Shown: positions 35,630 to 46,155, counted from the first letter of the stretch. The stretch is DNA of 64,000 nt from Pseudomonadota bacterium (GCA_018241405.1 JAFEDY010000012.1:62001-126000); one strand, 5' to 3'. Numbers and translations are program-made. The notes: a model not told the origin generated them from the letters alone.

Positions 35630-36421
35630 CTAAGCGGCCGGCTTCTTGGCCGCGGCGCTGGTCTTGCGTGCGGCCGTGCGCGGCTTGGCGGCCGGCTGGG
35701 CCGGCGCGGCAGCGGGTGCGGCAGGCGCTGCAGCCTTGGCCTTGGGCTTGGCCGCTGCGGCGGCCGTCTGCATGCCCTGGGCCGCCATCTGCGTGGCCAT
35801 GTCGGTGGCCGTCTTGAGCGCGCCGCTGGCCATCTCGCGCGTGGTCTCGAACGCAGCGCGCTGCACGCTGGCGTCCTTCATTGCGTTGGCGGCCAGTTGC
35901 TGGAACTGGCTGGTCAGGGCTCCCCACCATTGCACCGGGTCCACCATGCCCGGTGCCACGGGCTGGGCCGTGGTGGATTCGGTCCCTGCTGCCGCCTTGG
36001 CGCGAGGTGCAGCAGGGGTTGGTTCTTCGGGCTGCGGTGCAGGTGCAGGCGCCGGCGCTGGCTGCGGCGCCGCCCTGTGCGCGGACTTGCCGGCGTCACC
36101 CGCGCCTTTCATGGCGCCAAAAGCTCCGACCATGTCCCCCATGGCCACGTTCATGCCCTGCAGCGTGGCCAGCGTCATCTTTTGCACCTCCAGCGCCTGC
36201 ACCGTGGCGACGAGAGCGCGTGCATTCTGCTCAAGCCAGAACTGCACGGCCTTGAGCTCCTGGATGCGCTTGTCGATCTCTTCGACGCTCATCGTAGGCG
36301 CCACCCAGCCCGACAACGCTGGCATGGCCGGCATGCCGGCCGCGGCGCCCTTGGCCAGGTTCTGCAGGAAGTCAAAGCCCGGGACAAAGCGCCCGAAGCC
36401 GAAGGGGGTGGTGTCACTCAT
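35630..36421 (-). CDS. phaM: PhaM-family polyhydroxyalkanoate granule regulator
   Basis: 263-aa protein. Residues 1-95 form the conserved PhaM helical domain (GFGRFVPGFDFLQNLAKGAA, VEEIDKRIQELKAVQFWLEQN). A Pro/Ala-rich linker, a second helical stretch (about 155-215), and a Lys/Ala/Pro-rich C-terminal tail of PAKKA type follow. In Ralstonia eutropha PhaM activates PHA synthase, binds granules and ties them to the nucleoid through its tail. The start MSDTTPFGFG is supported by homologues. Divergent from an HU gene with a similar tail. Confidence 0.88.
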   Translation of the reverse strand: MSDTTPFGFGRFVPGFDFLQNLAKGAAAGMPAMPALSGWVAPTMSVEEIDKRIQELKAVQFWLEQNARALVATVQALEVQKMTLATLQGMNVAMGDMVGAFGAMKGAGDAGKSAHRAAPQPAPAPAPAPQPEEPTPAAPRAKAAAGTESTTAQPVAPGMVDPVQWWGALTSQFQQLAANAMKDASVQRAAFETTREMASGALKTATDMATQMAAQGMQTAAAAAKPKAKAAAPAAPAAAPAQPAAKPRTAARKTSAAAKKPAA

Positions 36422-36645
36422 GGCAGCTCCTATAAATCGCTCAGGGGATGGAAGGCGACAGCTTACCGCCAATGTGCCGACAAGGCATATGGCAAATCAC
36501 GCTACAGGCCACGTCCATACGTGGTTTTCTCGCGTAATCCCGCATGGATAGGACCCCCATGCGCGCATTCACGCCCTAGAATTCCGTGGCCCGCCTCCAC
36601 GCCCGGCTGGCGTGCACTTCAATACTTCTCAGAATTACCAACACC

Positions 36646-37071
36646 ATGGCAACTGCAAAGAAAGCCGCCGCGCCGGCGAAGAAGACCACCACCGCCAAGA
36701 AGACCGCGGCTCCCGCCAAAACGGCACCCGTGACGAAGACCGCCGCGGCCGCCCTCAAGCCCGTAAAGGACGTTTTCACCAAGACCACGCTGGTGGCGCA
36801 CCTGGCCACGCAGGCTGGTGTCGAGCCCAAGGCCGCCAAGGCGGTGCTCGCGGCACTGGAGACGGCCATCCTGGGGTCGGTGCACAAGAAGGGCTCCGGG
36901 GAGTTCACGCTGCCCGGTCTGCTGAAGATCGGCCTGCAGCAGGTGCCGGCCAAGAAGAAGCGCTTCGGCAAGGACCCGTTCACGGGCGAGGAGCGCTGGT
37001 TCCCGGCCAAGCCCGCGTCGGTCAAGATCAAGACCCGCGCCCTCAAGAAACTCAAGGACGCCACACTCTGA
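36646..37071 (+). CDS. HU-family nucleoid protein with N-terminal PAKKA tail
   Basis: 141-aa DNA-binding protein. Residues 1-45 are a Lys/Ala/Pro/Thr-rich tail (ATAKKAAAPAKK, TTTAKKTAAPAK), the remainder an HU/IHF fold (TKTTLVAHLATQAG, GSGEFTLPGLLKIGLQ, RFGKDPFTGEERWFPA). It resembles the histone H1-like HU variants of Bordetella and Ralstonia (BpH/BP-HU type). The HU body shows partial divergence in the arm region. A TAGAAT -10-like box lies at 36577-36582. It is divergent from phaM and followed by a terminator. Confidence 0.88.
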   Translation: MATAKKAAAPAKKTTTAKKTAAPAKTAPVTKTAAAALKPVKDVFTKTTLVAHLATQAGVEPKAAKAVLAALETAILGSVHKKGSGEFTLPGLLKIGLQQVPAKKKRFGKDPFTGEERWFPAKPASVKIKTRALKKLKDATL

Positions 37072-37091
37072 GTCGCACGGCCTCGACGCAA

Positions 37092-37117
37092 AAGCAGCCC
37101 AAGGGCTGCTTTTTTTT
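37092..37117 (+). terminator. Rho-independent terminator of the HU gene
   Basis: AAGCAGCCC-AA-GGGCTGCTT stem followed by a run of eight T, 20 bases after the HU stop codon. It can also serve the convergent phosphatase gene in the opposite direction, though with a weaker A-run. Confidence 0.85.
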
Positions 37118-37123
37118 GAGGCA

Positions 37124-37876
37124 TCAGACTGCGGTGGGCTGCAAATACAGATCAATCAAACGCCTGTGCGCCGCGCCGTCCAAGCCCAGGCGCCGCTCCA
37201 GGTAACGCTGCAAACCGCCGTGGTCGCGCTCCACGGCGTGCAGCGCGGCCTGGAGGAAATCCTCGCGCACGCGCCAGATCACATTCAGCACCTCTTCGGG
37301 TGTGCTGCTCGTGAGGGCCTCAGGCCGTCGGTACAAGCCGTTGGTGAGCAGATAGTCCTGCATCACCACGTCACGCGGCACGCCCAGCGCCAGCAGAATC
37401 AGCGCGGCAGCAAACCCCGTGCGGTCCTTGCCCGCGGTGCAATGGAATACCAGCGGCGTATCCTCGGCCAGCAACTGCTCGAACAACGCGGCAAACTGGG
37501 GCGCGTTGTCGGACACGAACGCACGATAGGTGTCCTGCATCAGTTCCACGGCCTTGTGGACCGTCATGCGCTCGCCGGTCTGCGCCATTTCCTTGGCGCG
37601 CTGCACCACCGTGGGTTCGATCGGCAAGGCGTAGTAGCGCACATCGGGCAGCTCATAGGCCTGTGCCGAACTTTCCAGGCGCCCGCGCAGGTCAACGGCA
37701 CGCGCCAGCCCTAGCGCGGCCAGGCGCTGCGCATCCTGCACGGTCAGTCCCGCCAGGTGATCGGAGCGAAACAGGCGGCGCCAGCGCACCAGCCGGCCAC
37801 CCTGGCCCACATAGCCACCAAGATCGCGAAAATTGGAGGCGCCGACAAGCGGAAGAGAGCGCGAAAAATCATCCAT
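37124..37876 (-). CDS. Tyrosine/dual-specificity phosphatase-like protein
   Basis: 250-aa cytosolic protein with the cysteine phosphatase signature HCTAGKDRTG near residues 144-153 (CX5R). The preceding NFRDLGGY motif near 14 and FRSDHLAGL are typical of the DUF/Tyr_phosphatase3 group (Y_phosphatase3), which hydrolyses phosphotyrosine or phosphoinositides and is seen in pathogens and free-living bacteria. It stands alone between the HU terminator and the tRNA. Substrate is unknown. Confidence 0.9.
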   Translation of the reverse strand: MDDFSRSLPLVGASNFRDLGGYVGQGGRLVRWRRLFRSDHLAGLTVQDAQRLAALGLARAVDLRGRLESSAQAYELPDVRYYALPIEPTVVQRAKEMAQTGERMTVHKAVELMQDTYRAFVSDNAPQFAALFEQLLAEDTPLVFHCTAGKDRTGFAAALILLALGVPRDVVMQDYLLTNGLYRRPEALTSSTPEEVLNVIWRVREDFLQAALHAVERDHGGLQRYLERRLGLDGAAHRRLIDLYLQPTAV

Positions 37877-37894
37877 GCCGAGCCTGCACAGGCG

Positions 37895-37931
37895 TAAAAA
37901 AAGGGGCTACGACGTTGTCGTAACCCCTTTT
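37895..37931 (-). terminator. Terminator after tRNA-fMet
   Basis: On the minus strand AAGGGGTTACGAC, loop AAC and GTCGTAGCCCCTT form a 13-pair stem (one mismatch) followed by a T-run. It ends the transcript of tRNA-fMet and possibly read-through from rplQ. Confidence 0.8.
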
Positions 37932-37937
37932 ACTGAT

Positions 37938-38014
<77 letters not shown>

Positions 38015-38038
38015 GTAGACAGTTATTATAGCCGACTT

Positions 38039-38428
38039 TTAGCCTTCTGCGCCGGTGTCGCCAGATTCTTCTGCGCGATCGACCAGCTCAACGAAGGCCA
38101 TGGGTGCATTGTCGCCCACCCGGAAGCCCATCTTCAGGATGCGGGTGTAGCCACCGGGACGTGCCTTAAAGCGCGGGCCCAGGTCGTTGAACAGCTTGGT
38201 CACGCTGTCACGGTCGCGCAGGCGGTTGAAGGCCAGGCGGCGGTTGGCGACGGAGTCTTCCTTGGCCAGGGTGATCATGGGTTCGATCACGCGGCGCAGC
38301 TCCTTGGCCTTGGGGACGGTGGTCTTGATGGCCTCGTGCTCGATGAGCGAGTTCATCATGTTCTGCAGCATCGCGAGGCGGTGCGAGCTGGTACGGTTGA
38401 GTTTACGGAGGCCGTGTCCGTGGCGCAT
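38039..38428 (-). CDS. rplQ: 50S ribosomal protein L17
   Basis: 129-aa 50S subunit protein near the exit tunnel. The start [20 protein letters not shown] is the invariant L17 N-terminus. Last gene of the spc-alpha cluster, 89 bases after rpoA and 24 bases before tRNA-fMet. The C-terminus is acidic and slightly variable, as usual for the family. Confidence 0.98.
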   Translation of the reverse strand: MRHGHGLRKLNRTSSHRLAMLQNMMNSLIEHEAIKTTVPKAKELRRVIEPMITLAKEDSVANRRLAFNRLRDRDSVTKLFNDLGPRFKARPGGYTRILKMGFRVGDNAPMAFVELVDRAEESGDTGAEG

Positions 38429-38517
38429 GGTGCTTTCCTTATGAATAATAAAATCGGGCAGCCGTATCAGGTACTGCCCGAGGCACTGGCTCTAGCAAAA
38501 GAGCCGAAAATTATACC

Positions 38518-39513
38518 TTAACGCTTGTCGAGACCGGCCGGCGGCCAGTTTTCCAGCTTCATACCCAGCGTGAGGCCGCGCGAGGCCAGGACTTCCTTGA
38601 TCTCGTTGAGCGACTTGCGGCCCAGGTTGGGGGTCTTGAGCAGCTCGTTCTCGGTGCGCTGGATGAGGTCGCCGATGTAGTAGATGTTCTCGGCCTTGAG
38701 GCAGTTGGCCGAGCGCACCGTGAGTTCGAGCTCATCCACGGGACGCAGCAGGATCGGGTCGAAAGTGGCGCCACTGGTCGCGCGCGCACCCGTGGCCTGG
38801 TTTTCGAAGATCTCGCCGCCGTCGAGCTGGGCAAACACGGCCAGCTGCTCGACGAGGATCTTGGCGGATGCACGCACGGCCTCCTCGGCTGAGATGGCGC
38901 CATTGGTCTCGATCTCCAGAACCAGCTTGTCCAGGTCGGTACGCTGCTCGACGCGAGCGCTTTCCACCGTGTAGCTCACGCGCTTCACGGGGGAGAAGGA
39001 CGCGTCCAGCACGATGCGGCCGATGGACTTGGTGGTCTCGTCGGCAAAGCGGCGCAGATTGCCGGGCACATAGCCGCGGCCCTTCTCGACCTTGATCTGC
39101 ATGTCCAGCTTGCCGCCGGCAGACAGGGTGGCGATCACATGGTCGGGGTTGACGATCTCGACGTCGTGCGGCGTCTGGATGTCGCGCGCCGTCACGACAC
39201 CTTCGCCATCTTTGCGCAGGCTCAGCGTGACCTCATCGCGGTTGTGGAGCTTGAACACCACGCCCTTGAGGTTCAACAGGATGTTGACCACATCCTCCTG
39301 AACGCCGTCGATGGACGAATACTCGTGCAGGACACCGGCAATCGTCACCTCGGTTGCTGCGTAACCCACCATGGACGAGAGCAGGACGCGGCGGATGGCG
39401 TTGCCCAGCGTGTGGCCGTAGCCACGCTCGAACGGCTCCAGTTCGACCTTGGCGCGGTTGTGGCCAAGTTGTTCGACGTTGATGGCCTTGGGTTTCAGCA
39501 AATTGGTTTGCAT
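38518..39513 (-). CDS. rpoA: DNA-directed RNA polymerase alpha subunit
   Basis: 331-aa subunit that forms the polymerase assembly platform. The N-terminal domain (about 1-230) dimerises; it has [20 protein letters not shown] near residue 26. The C-terminal domain (about 250-325) contacts UP elements and activators with the helix [12 protein letters not shown] and [14 protein letters not shown]. Placed between rpsD (113 bases) and rplQ (89 bases), the alpha operon order of proteobacteria. Confidence 0.99.
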   Translation of the reverse strand: MQTNLLKPKAINVEQLGHNRAKVELEPFERGYGHTLGNAIRRVLLSSMVGYAATEVTIAGVLHEYSSIDGVQEDVVNILLNLKGVVFKLHNRDEVTLSLRKDGEGVVTARDIQTPHDVEIVNPDHVIATLSAGGKLDMQIKVEKGRGYVPGNLRRFADETTKSIGRIVLDASFSPVKRVSYTVESARVEQRTDLDKLVLEIETNGAISAEEAVRASAKILVEQLAVFAQLDGGEIFENQATGARATSGATFDPILLRPVDELELTVRSANCLKAENIYYIGDLIQRTENELLKTPNLGRKSLNEIKEVLASRGLTLGMKLENWPPAGLDKR

Positions 39514-39626
39514 GCAGACTTCCTTCTCAATGCCCCCAGCTCGTTACACCGGTAAGGCTGATGAAGCGCCTAAACCGCGATGCCTCGCGGTTCAGGAACG
39601 GTTTACGCTAACAGTGATCGCAAGGA

Positions 39627-40250
39627 TTAACGCGAATACAACTCAACGATCAGGGATTCGTTGATGTCGGCGCCAAACTGGTCGCGATCGGGCACTTGCT
39701 TGAAGGTGCCTTCCACCTTGTCGGCGCTCACCTCGACCCAGGCGGGCATGCCGACCTGCTGGGCCAGCTGCAGGGCCTCGACAATGCGCGCCTGCTTCTT
39801 GGACTTTTCACGCACGGCCACGACGTCACCCACCTTCACCAGGTAGGAGGCGATGTTGACGCTCTGGCCATTCACGGTGATGGCCTTGTGCGACACCAGC
39901 TGGCGCGCCTCGGCTCGCGTGGAGCCAAAGCCCATGCGGTACACGACGTTGTCCAGGCGGGATTCGAGCAGGGCCAGCAGGTTGGCGCCGGTATTGCCCT
40001 TGCGGCGCTCGGCGGCCTCAAAGTAGCGGCGGAACTGCTTTTCCAGCACGCCGTACATGCGCTTGACCTTTTGCTTCTCGCGCAGCTGCAGGCCGTAGTC
40101 GGAGGTACGGGCACCGGAGGTACGGCCGTGCTGACCGGGCTTGGAGTCGAACTTGGCCTTGTCGGCGATGGAGCGGCGGGCGCTCTTCAGGAACAGGTCG
40201 GTGCCTTCACGGCGGGAGAGTTTGGCCTTGGGGCCGAGGTAACGTGCCAC
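39627..40250 (-). CDS. rpsD: 30S ribosomal protein S4
   Basis: 207-aa primary 16S rRNA-binding protein and, in many bacteria, the translational repressor of the alpha operon. The start is GTG at 40250 ([16 protein letters not shown]) with AAGGA about nine bases upstream; this gives the usual length and N-terminus, whereas the ATG 17 codons earlier does not. The S4 RNA-binding domain lies near residues 97-160 ([20 protein letters not shown]). Confidence 0.97.
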   Translation of the reverse strand: MARYLGPKAKLSRREGTDLFLKSARRSIADKAKFDSKPGQHGRTSGARTSDYGLQLREKQKVKRMYGVLEKQFRRYFEAAERRKGNTGANLLALLESRLDNVVYRMGFGSTRAEARQLVSHKAITVNGQSVNIASYLVKVGDVVAVREKSKKQARIVEALQLAQQVGMPAWVEVSADKVEGTFKQVPDRDQFGADINESLIVELYSR

Positions 40251-40340
40251 TTGAATATCCTTGAATTGTCTACTACCGCAGCAGGCTGCGGGAGCCACCA
40301 TCGCACCAGGCGATCGGTGGCGGTGGGCTTACTGAAAAAA

Positions 40341-40745
40341 TCAGATGCGGCGGCGCTTTTGCGGGCGGCAGCCGTTGTGCGGAACCGGCGTCACGTCCGA
40401 GATGGAGGTGATGCGGATGCCCAGGGCGCCCAGGGCGCGCACGGAGGACTCGCGGCCGGGACCGGGGCCCTTGATCTCGACGTCCAGATTCTTGATGCCC
40501 TGCTCGATGGCGGCACGGCCGGCCACTTCAGAGGCCACCTGAGCGGCAAAGGGCGTGGACTTACGCGAGCCCTTGAACCCCTGACCACCCGACGATGCCC
40601 ACGACAAGGCGTTGCCCTGGCGGTCGGTGATCGTGATGATGGTGTTGTTGAAGGAGGCGTGCACGTGGGCGATGCCGTCCGACACGTTCTTGCGAACCTT
40701 CTTGCGCACACGTTGCGCAGCGTTATTGGCGGGAGACTTGGCCAT
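40341..40745 (-). CDS. rpsK: 30S ribosomal protein S11
   Basis: 134-aa platform protein of the small subunit. Contains [19 protein letters not shown] near residue 28 and the C-terminal [17 protein letters not shown], both highly conserved. Follows rpsM by 15 bases in the alpha operon order rpsM-rpsK-rpsD-rpoA-rplQ. Confidence 0.98.
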   Translation of the reverse strand: MAKSPANNAAQRVRKKVRKNVSDGIAHVHASFNNTIITITDRQGNALSWASSGGQGFKGSRKSTPFAAQVASEVAGRAAIEQGIKNLDVEIKGPGPGRESSVRALGALGIRITSISDVTPVPHNGCRPQKRRRI

Positions 40746-40760
40746 AGTGATCTTTCAGTC

Positions 40761-41126
40761 TTACTTCTTCAGTGCCGCTGCACCCTTGCGCGGGCCCTTG
40801 CGGGTGCGGGCGTTGGTGCGGGTACGCTGACCGCGCATCGGCAGACCGCGGCGATGACGGAAACCGCGATAGCAGCCGATGTCCATCAGGCGCTTGATGT
40901 TCATCGTGGTTTCGCGGCGCAGGTCACCTTCGATGGTGAACTGGGCGATCTGGTCGCGGATCTTCTCCAGATCGGCGTCGGTCAATTCCTTGACCTTCTT
41001 GGAATAAGCAATTCCGGTAGCTTCGCAAATTTTGCGAGCGCGGGTACGCCCAATCCCGTAGATGGCCGTCAGGCCGATCTCGGTGTGTTGATGGGGCGGG
41101 ATGTTGATACCAGCAATACGTGCCAT
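40761..41126 (-). CDS. rpsM: 30S ribosomal protein S13
   Basis: 121-aa head protein contacting the P-site tRNA and the large subunit. Starts [20 protein letters not shown] and has the conserved C-terminal [17 protein letters not shown]. It follows rpmJ by 23 bases. In E. coli S4 represses through this gene's leader; no such pseudoknot is judged here. Confidence 0.98.
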   Translation of the reverse strand: MARIAGINIPPHQHTEIGLTAIYGIGRTRARKICEATGIAYSKKVKELTDADLEKIRDQIAQFTIEGDLRRETTMNIKRLMDIGCYRGFRHRRGLPMRGQRTRTNARTRKGPRKGAAALKK

Positions 41127-41149
41127 GTTCGTCCTCTAATATTTCCCGA

Positions 41150-41263
41150 TCAACCTTGGCGCTGCTTGTGGCGCTGATCCGTGCAGATCACGCGCACCAC
41201 ACCCTTGCGGCGGATGATCTTGCAGTTGCGGCAGATTTTCTTGACCGAAGCCGAAACTCTCAT
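41150..41263 (-). CDS. rpmJ: 50S ribosomal protein L36
   Basis: 37-aa protein, too short for most ORF listings, beginning [15 protein letters not shown]. Zinc ligands C-x2-C, C and H are all present (CRNC...C...H), so this is the zinc-binding C+ form. It lies between secY (156 bases upstream) and rpsM. infA, which often sits between secY and rpmJ in betaproteobacteria, is absent. Confidence 0.97.
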   Translation of the reverse strand: MRVSASVKKICRNCKIIRRKGVVRVICTDQRHKQRQG

Positions 41264-41419
41264 TGCATTCTCCTAAACTCTTGTCCAATCGTTCCGGCCA
41301 CTTACTCGATCCGCGCGGAACACAAAACTAGTGCCCGCGATGGATCGAAGGGCATCAATAAACCGGTGCTTCTCTGGCGAACCCGCCACTATAGCGCATT
41401 CGCCAAAGACACGTCGGAA

Positions 41420-42739
41420 TCAGGTACCTGGTGTCGTTTTGAAGTTGGCCTTCTTCAGCAGCGACTCGTACTGCTGCGACATCATGTAGTTCTGCACCTG
41501 GGCCATGAAGTCCATCGTCACCACCACGATGATGAGCAACGAGGTGCCGCCGAAATAGAACGGCACGTTGTACTTCAGGATCAGGAACTCGGGCAGCAGG
41601 CAAACGAAGGTGATGTACACGGCTCCGGCCAGCGTCAGGCGCACCAGGATCTTGTCGATGTAGCGTGCCGTGTGCTCGCCTGGACGAATACCGGGGATGA
41701 ACGCCCCGCTCTTCTTCAGGTTGTCTGCAGTTTCACGGCTGTTGAAAACCAGCGCCGTATAGAAAAAGCAGAAGAACACGATGGCCGCCGCATAGAACAT
41801 GACATACACCGGTTGCCCGGGTGTCAGCGCGCCGGAAATGTCGCGCAGCCAGCGCATGGACTCGCCAGCGCTGAACCAGTTCACGATGGTGGCCGGCAGC
41901 AGGATGATCGACGACGCAAAGATCGGCGGAATCACGCCCGACATATTCAGCTTCAAGGGCAGGTGGGACGATTGCCCGCCATACACCTTGTTGCCGACCT
42001 GCCGGCGCGCATAGTTCACCAGGATCTTGCGCTGACCACGCTCGACAAACACCACGAAGTAGGTCACCAGGGCCACGATGAGCACGATGAAGATGGCCGC
42101 CAGGATGCTCATCGCACCCGTGCGCACCAACTCCAGCAGTCCACCGATGGAGCTCGGCAGGCCGGCCGCGATCCCCCCGAAGATCAGGATGGAGATACCG
42201 TTGCCCAGACCGCGCTCGGTGATCTGCTCACCCAGCCACATCAGGAACATGGTGCCCGCCGTCAGGCTGACCACCGCCGTCATGCGAAAGCCGAAGCCGG
42301 GGCTCAGCACCAGGCCGGCCGAGCTCTCCAGCGCGACCGCAATGCCCAGCGACTGGAACACGGCCAGACCCACGGTACCGTAGCGCGTGTACTGCGTGAT
42401 CTTGCGGCGACCGGCCTCCCCTTCCTTCTTCATCTGCTCGAAAGTGGGCAGAACGTAGGTCATCAGCTGCATGATGATCGATGCCGAGATATACGGCATG
42501 ATCCCCAGCGCGAAGACCGTGAAGCGCGAGAGCGCCCCGCCCGAGAACATGTTGAACAGGTTGAGGATGCCGCCCTGCTGGCCACTGAACAGCTGCTGCA
42601 GCTGCGTGGGGTCGATTCCCGGGACGGGAATATGCGCACCCACGCGGTACACCACCAACGCCAGCAACAAGAACACCAGTCGCCGGCGCAGATCACCAAA
42701 CTTACCGGTTTTTGCCAGTTGAGCTGCGTTAGTAGCCAC
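41420..42739 (-). CDS. secY: Preprotein translocase subunit SecY
   Basis: 439-aa ten-helix channel protein of the Sec translocon. Recognisable segments include [29 protein letters not shown] at the N-terminus region, [10 protein letters not shown] near 80 and [13 protein letters not shown] in the cytosolic C5 loop that binds SecA and ribosome. Last gene before rpmJ; 23 bases after rplO. Confidence 0.98.
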   Translation of the reverse strand: MATNAAQLAKTGKFGDLRRRLVFLLLALVVYRVGAHIPVPGIDPTQLQQLFSGQQGGILNLFNMFSGGALSRFTVFALGIMPYISASIIMQLMTYVLPTFEQMKKEGEAGRRKITQYTRYGTVGLAVFQSLGIAVALESSAGLVLSPGFGFRMTAVVSLTAGTMFLMWLGEQITERGLGNGISILIFGGIAAGLPSSIGGLLELVRTGAMSILAAIFIVLIVALVTYFVVFVERGQRKILVNYARRQVGNKVYGGQSSHLPLKLNMSGVIPPIFASSIILLPATIVNWFSAGESMRWLRDISGALTPGQPVYVMFYAAAIVFFCFFYTALVFNSRETADNLKKSGAFIPGIRPGEHTARYIDKILVRLTLAGAVYITFVCLLPEFLILKYNVPFYFGGTSLLIIVVVTMDFMAQVQNYMMSQQYESLLKKANFKTTPGT

Positions 42740-42762
42740 AGATGCCTTCCTTCAGAACCAAA

Positions 42763-43194
42763 TCAGGCCAGGCTGCCGCCAGCCGCCTCGATGGCCGCCT
42801 TGGCACCCGCCGTGGCGCCAATACCCGTGAGCTTGACGGCCTTGGTCAGTTCGCCACTCTTGATGACCTTCACCACCTGGGCCAGGGAGGGCACGAGGCC
42901 GGCCTGCTTCAGGGAGAGAACGTCCACCTCGGCCAGATCCAGCGCATTCAGCGCGGACAGCGTGATCTCGGCATTGAACTTGAGCGACAGCGACTTGAAG
43001 CCCCGCTTGGGCAGGCGACGCTGCAAAGGCATTTGACCACCTTCGAAGCCGACCTTGTGGTAACCGCCCGAACGCGATTTCTGGCCCTTGTGGCCGCGAC
43101 CGGCCGTCTTGCCCAGGCCGGAACCGATGCCGCGACCAACGCGGCGCTTGGCGTGCTTGGCTCCTGCTGCGGGCTTGATGCTATTGAGTTCCAT
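42763..43194 (-). CDS. rplO: 50S ribosomal protein L15
   Basis: 143-aa large-subunit protein. Starts [28 protein letters not shown] at the 5' end offers an alternative start one codon earlier, but the second ATG gives the usual N-terminus. Contains [17 protein letters not shown], an rRNA-binding glycine-rich stretch. Between rpmD and secY. Confidence 0.97.
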   Translation of the reverse strand: MELNSIKPAAGAKHAKRRVGRGIGSGLGKTAGRGHKGQKSRSGGYHKVGFEGGQMPLQRRLPKRGFKSLSLKFNAEITLSALNALDLAEVDVLSLKQAGLVPSLAQVVKVIKSGELTKAVKLTGIGATAGAKAAIEAAGGSLA

Positions 43195-43205
43195 CATCTT
43201 GCCTC

Positions 43206-43388
43206 TCAGAGGACTTTGACCAGATAACTGATCTTGTTAATCATGCCGCGCACTTCGGGCGTGTCCTTGAGCTCGCTCACGCTGTTGAGCTTGCGCAGGC
43301 CCAGGCCACGCACGGTGGCGCGGTGCGATTCCTTGGTGCCGATAGGGCTGCGCACCAGTTGAATCTTGACGGTTTGTTGCGTTGTCAT
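43206..43388 (-). CDS. rpmD: 50S ribosomal protein L30
   Basis: 60-aa protein with typical [20 protein letters not shown] and [17 protein letters not shown]. The start [10 protein letters not shown] is preferred over the ATG six codons upstream, which overlaps rpsE's end. It lies 14 bases after rpsE and 11 before rplO. Confidence 0.97.
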   Translation of the reverse strand: MTTQQTVKIQLVRSPIGTKESHRATVRGLGLRKLNSVSELKDTPEVRGMINKISYLVKVL

Positions 43389-43402
43389 TGATCGCCTCCC
43401 AA

Positions 43403-43924
43403 TCAAGCGGCAAACAGGTCTTCGACCGACTTGCCACGCTTGGCGGCCACTTCGGCCGGCGTAGTGGAATTGGCCAGGGCGTCCAGCGTTGCACGAACCA
43501 TGTTGTAGGGGTTGGACGAACCATGGCTCTTGGCCACGATGTCGGTAATGCCCATCACCTCAAACACGGCGCGCATCGGGCCGCCGGCGATGATGCCGGT
43601 ACCCTTGGGGGCCGGTGCCATCATCACCACGGCAGCGCCATGGTGGCCGGTCACGTTGTGGTGAATCGTGCCGCTCTTGAGCGACACCTTCATCATCTTG
43701 CGACGCGCTTCTTCCATGGCCTTCTGCACGGCAGCGGGCACTTCCTTGGACTTGCCCTTGCCCATGCCGACGCGGCCATCACCGTCGCCGACCACGGTCA
43801 GCGCAGCGAAGCCGAGAATACGACCGCCCTTCACGACCTTGGTGACGCGGTTGACCGCGATCATTTTTTCGCGCAGACCGTCGTCACGACCTTCGTCTTG
43901 CACTCGGGGTTGAAATTTCGCCAT
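43403..43924 (-). CDS. rpsE: 30S ribosomal protein S5
   Basis: 173-aa decoding-fidelity protein. Contains the N-terminal [20 protein letters not shown] with the double-stranded RNA-binding fold and [19 protein letters not shown]. No unusual feature. 15 bases after rplR. Confidence 0.98.
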   Translation of the reverse strand: MAKFQPRVQDEGRDDGLREKMIAVNRVTKVVKGGRILGFAALTVVGDGDGRVGMGKGKSKEVPAAVQKAMEEARRKMMKVSLKSGTIHHNVTGHHGAAVVMMAPAPKGTGIIAGGPMRAVFEVMGITDIVAKSHGSSNPYNMVRATLDALANSTTPAEVAAKRGKSVEDLFAA

Positions 43925-43939
43925 TTTTATCCGCTCCGC

Positions 43940-44305
43940 TTAGAACTGCAGGCCGGCTTCGCGAGCCGCCTCAGCCAGGGCCTTCACGCGGCCGTGATAC
44001 GCAAAACCTGCGCGATCAAACGCCACCTTCTCGATGCCGGCGGCCTTCGCCTTTTCGGCGATGCGCTTGCCGATCATCTCGGCAGCGGCGGCGTTGCCAC
44101 CCTTGCCGGAGCCACCGAGCGACTTGCGCACATCGGCCTCGGCCGTGGAGGCACTGGCCAGCACCTTGGTGCCGCAGCCAGAGATCACGCTGGCGTAGAT
44201 ATGGAGGTTCGTACGGTTCACCGTCAGGCGCGCAACGCCTTGCTGGGCAATGCGGATGCGGGTCTGACGGGCACGACGAAGCCGCTGCTCTTTCTTGGTC
44301 AACAT
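43940..44305 (-). CDS. rplR: 50S ribosomal protein L18
   Basis: 121-aa 5S rRNA-binding protein beginning [16 protein letters not shown], with [13 protein letters not shown] and [23 protein letters not shown]. 11 bases after rplF. Confidence 0.98.
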   Translation of the reverse strand: MLTKKEQRLRRARQTRIRIAQQGVARLTVNRTNLHIYASVISGCGTKVLASASTAEADVRKSLGGSGKGGNAAAAEMIGKRIAEKAKAAGIEKVAFDRAGFAYHGRVKALAEAAREAGLQF

Positions 44306-44316
44306 GCTGCAGCTCC

Positions 44317-44850
44317 TTACTTCTTCTTGGTCTCTTTGATCACGACCTTCTCATCCGCATAGCGGATGCCCTTGCCCTTGTAGGGCTCGGGAGGACGAAC
44401 GGCGCGGATCTCGGCAGCCAGCTGGCCGACCACCTGGCGATCAGCACCCTTGATGACGATTTCCGTCGGGGTGGGCGTGGCCACGGTGATGCCGGCAGGC
44501 ATCTCGAAGTTCACGGGGTGCGAGAAGCCGACGCTCAGGTTCAGCTTGGCACCGGAGGCGGCCGCCTTGAAGCCCACGCCGATCAGCGTGAGCTTCTTCT
44601 CGAAGCCCTTGCTGACGCCCAGCACCATGTTGTTCACCAACTGGCGCACGGTGCCGCTCATGGCATTGGCTTCGCGCGAATCGTTGATCGGCTCGAAGCT
44701 CAGCTTGCCTTCGTTGCTGGACACCTTCACCAGGGCGTTCTGGGCGAGCGATAGCGTGCCGCCCGTACCCTTGACACTGATCTGGTCGTCCTTGATGGAC
44801 ACATCCACGCCTGCGGGGATGCTTACCGGGGATTTACCTACACGGGACAT
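44317..44850 (-). CDS. rplF: 50S ribosomal protein L6
   Basis: 177-aa protein near the sarcin-ricin loop. N-terminus [18 protein letters not shown]-terminal signature [17 protein letters not shown]. Two similar beta-alpha domains as usual. 24 bases after rpsH. Confidence 0.98.
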   Translation of the reverse strand: MSRVGKSPVSIPAGVDVSIKDDQISVKGTGGTLSLAQNALVKVSSNEGKLSFEPINDSREANAMSGTVRQLVNNMVLGVSKGFEKKLTLIGVGFKAAASGAKLNLSVGFSHPVNFEMPAGITVATPTPTEIVIKGADRQVVGQLAAEIRAVRPPEPYKGKGIRYADEKVVIKETKKK

Positions 44851-44874
44851 TTCAGTCTTCTCCTCAATGCCACG

Positions 44875-45270
44875 TTAGGCGACGTAGCAAAGCACCTCGC
44901 CACCGACACCGGTAGCACGCGCCTTGCGATCGGTCATCACACCCTTGGGCGTGGTGACAATTGCCACACCCAGGCCGTTCATGACTTGCGGAATGGAATC
45001 GCGGCCCTTGTACACGCGCAGGCCGGGGCGGCTCACGCGCTCGATGCGCTCGATCACCGGGCGACCGGCGTAGTACTTCAGGGCGATTTGCAGTTCAGAC
45101 TTGCCGGCTTCGGTCTTCACCTCGAAGCCGTCGATGTAACCCTCGTCCTTCAGCACCTGCGCGATGGCAATCTTCACCTTGGAAGAGGGCACCGACACGG
45201 TGGCCTTGGACACCATTTGCGCATTGCGAATGCGGGTCAGCAAGTCAGCGATGGGATCACTCATGCTCAT
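44875..45270 (-). CDS. rpsH: 30S ribosomal protein S8
   Basis: 131-aa 16S rRNA-binding protein and classical spc operon repressor in E. coli, where it binds near rplE. Starts [18 protein letters not shown]; contains [18 protein letters not shown] and ends GGEVLCYVA. 21 bases after rpsN. Confidence 0.98.
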   Translation of the reverse strand: MSMSDPIADLLTRIRNAQMVSKATVSVPSSKVKIAIAQVLKDEGYIDGFEVKTEAGKSELQIALKYYAGRPVIERIERVSRPGLRVYKGRDSIPQVMNGLGVAIVTTPKGVMTDRKARATGVGGEVLCYVA

Positions 45271-45291
45271 GTTGTATCTCTCCTGCTGCGC

Positions 45292-45597
45292 TTACCAGCT
45301 GGCCTTGGTGACACCGGGGATGTCACCGGCAAATGCCAGTTCACGGATCTTGGCGCGGCCCAGACCGAATTGACGGAAGGTGCCACGGGGACGACCGGTG
45401 ATTTCGCAGCGGTTGCGCTGGCGCGTGGGGTTGGCGTTGCGGGGCAACTTCTGCAGGGCCAGGCGCGCTGCCTCGCGCTCCTCGTCGCTGCGCTTGACGT
45501 CGCCGGCAATCGCCTTCAGTTCCGCGTACTTGGCGGCGTACTTGGCGGCCAGTTTTTCGCGCTTGAGTTCGCGCTGGATCAAAGCTACTTTAGCCAT
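45292..45597 (-). CDS. rpsN: 30S ribosomal protein S14
   Basis: 101-aa long-form S14 lacking the CxxC zinc motif (the C- type). Starts [20 protein letters not shown] and ends with the conserved [19 protein letters not shown] region. Nine bases after rplE. Confidence 0.98.
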   Translation of the reverse strand: MAKVALIQRELKREKLAAKYAAKYAELKAIAGDVKRSDEEREAARLALQKLPRNANPTRQRNRCEITGRPRGTFRQFGLGRAKIRELAFAGDIPGVTKASW

Positions 45598-45606
45598 ACG
45601 CTGCCT

Positions 45607-46146
45607 TTAGTTCTTGAACGGGAAACGGAAGGCCGTCAGAAGGGCCTTGGCCTCTTCGTCGGACTTGGCCGTCGTGGTGATGCTGATGTTGAGGCCGCGC
45701 AAGGCATCCACCTTGTCGTACTCGATCTCAGGGAAGATGATCTGCTCTTTGACGCCGATGTTGTAGTTGCCGCGGCCGTCAAAGGCGCGGCCGGAGATAC
45801 CACGGAAGTCGCGCACGCGGGGCAGAGCCACGGTGACGAAACGATCCAGGAACTCATACATCTGCGCACCACGCAGCGTCACCATGCAGCCAATGGCCTG
45901 GCCTTCGCGGATCTTGAAACCGGCGATGGCCTTCTTGGCCTTGGTCACCACGGGCTTCTGGCCGGCGATCTTGGTCAGATCGGCAACCGCGTTGTCCATG
46001 ATCTTCTTGTCGGCGACGGCCTCGCTCACGCCCATGTTGAGCGTGATCTTGGTCAGGCGCGGAACCTGCATCGGCGAGGTGTAGCCGAACTGCTTGACCA
46101 GCTCGGGGGCGATCTTGTCGCGGTAGATTTGTTGCAGTCGTGCCAT
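45607..46146 (-). CDS. rplE: 50S ribosomal protein L5
   Basis: 179-aa 5S rRNA-binding protein forming the central protuberance. Starts [20 protein letters not shown]; contains [13 protein letters not shown] and [18 protein letters not shown]. Nine bases after rplX. Confidence 0.98.
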   Translation of the reverse strand: MARLQQIYRDKIAPELVKQFGYTSPMQVPRLTKITLNMGVSEAVADKKIMDNAVADLTKIAGQKPVVTKAKKAIAGFKIREGQAIGCMVTLRGAQMYEFLDRFVTVALPRVRDFRGISGRAFDGRGNYNIGVKEQIIFPEIEYDKVDALRGLNISITTTAKSDEEAKALLTAFRFPFKN

Positions 46147-46155
46147 GGGGACTCC

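Noticed and set aside
41355..41603. 82-codon minus open frame overlapping secY end as a possible infA
   Set aside because: Sequence does not start MAKxDxI or resemble IF-1; it is out of frame with secY.
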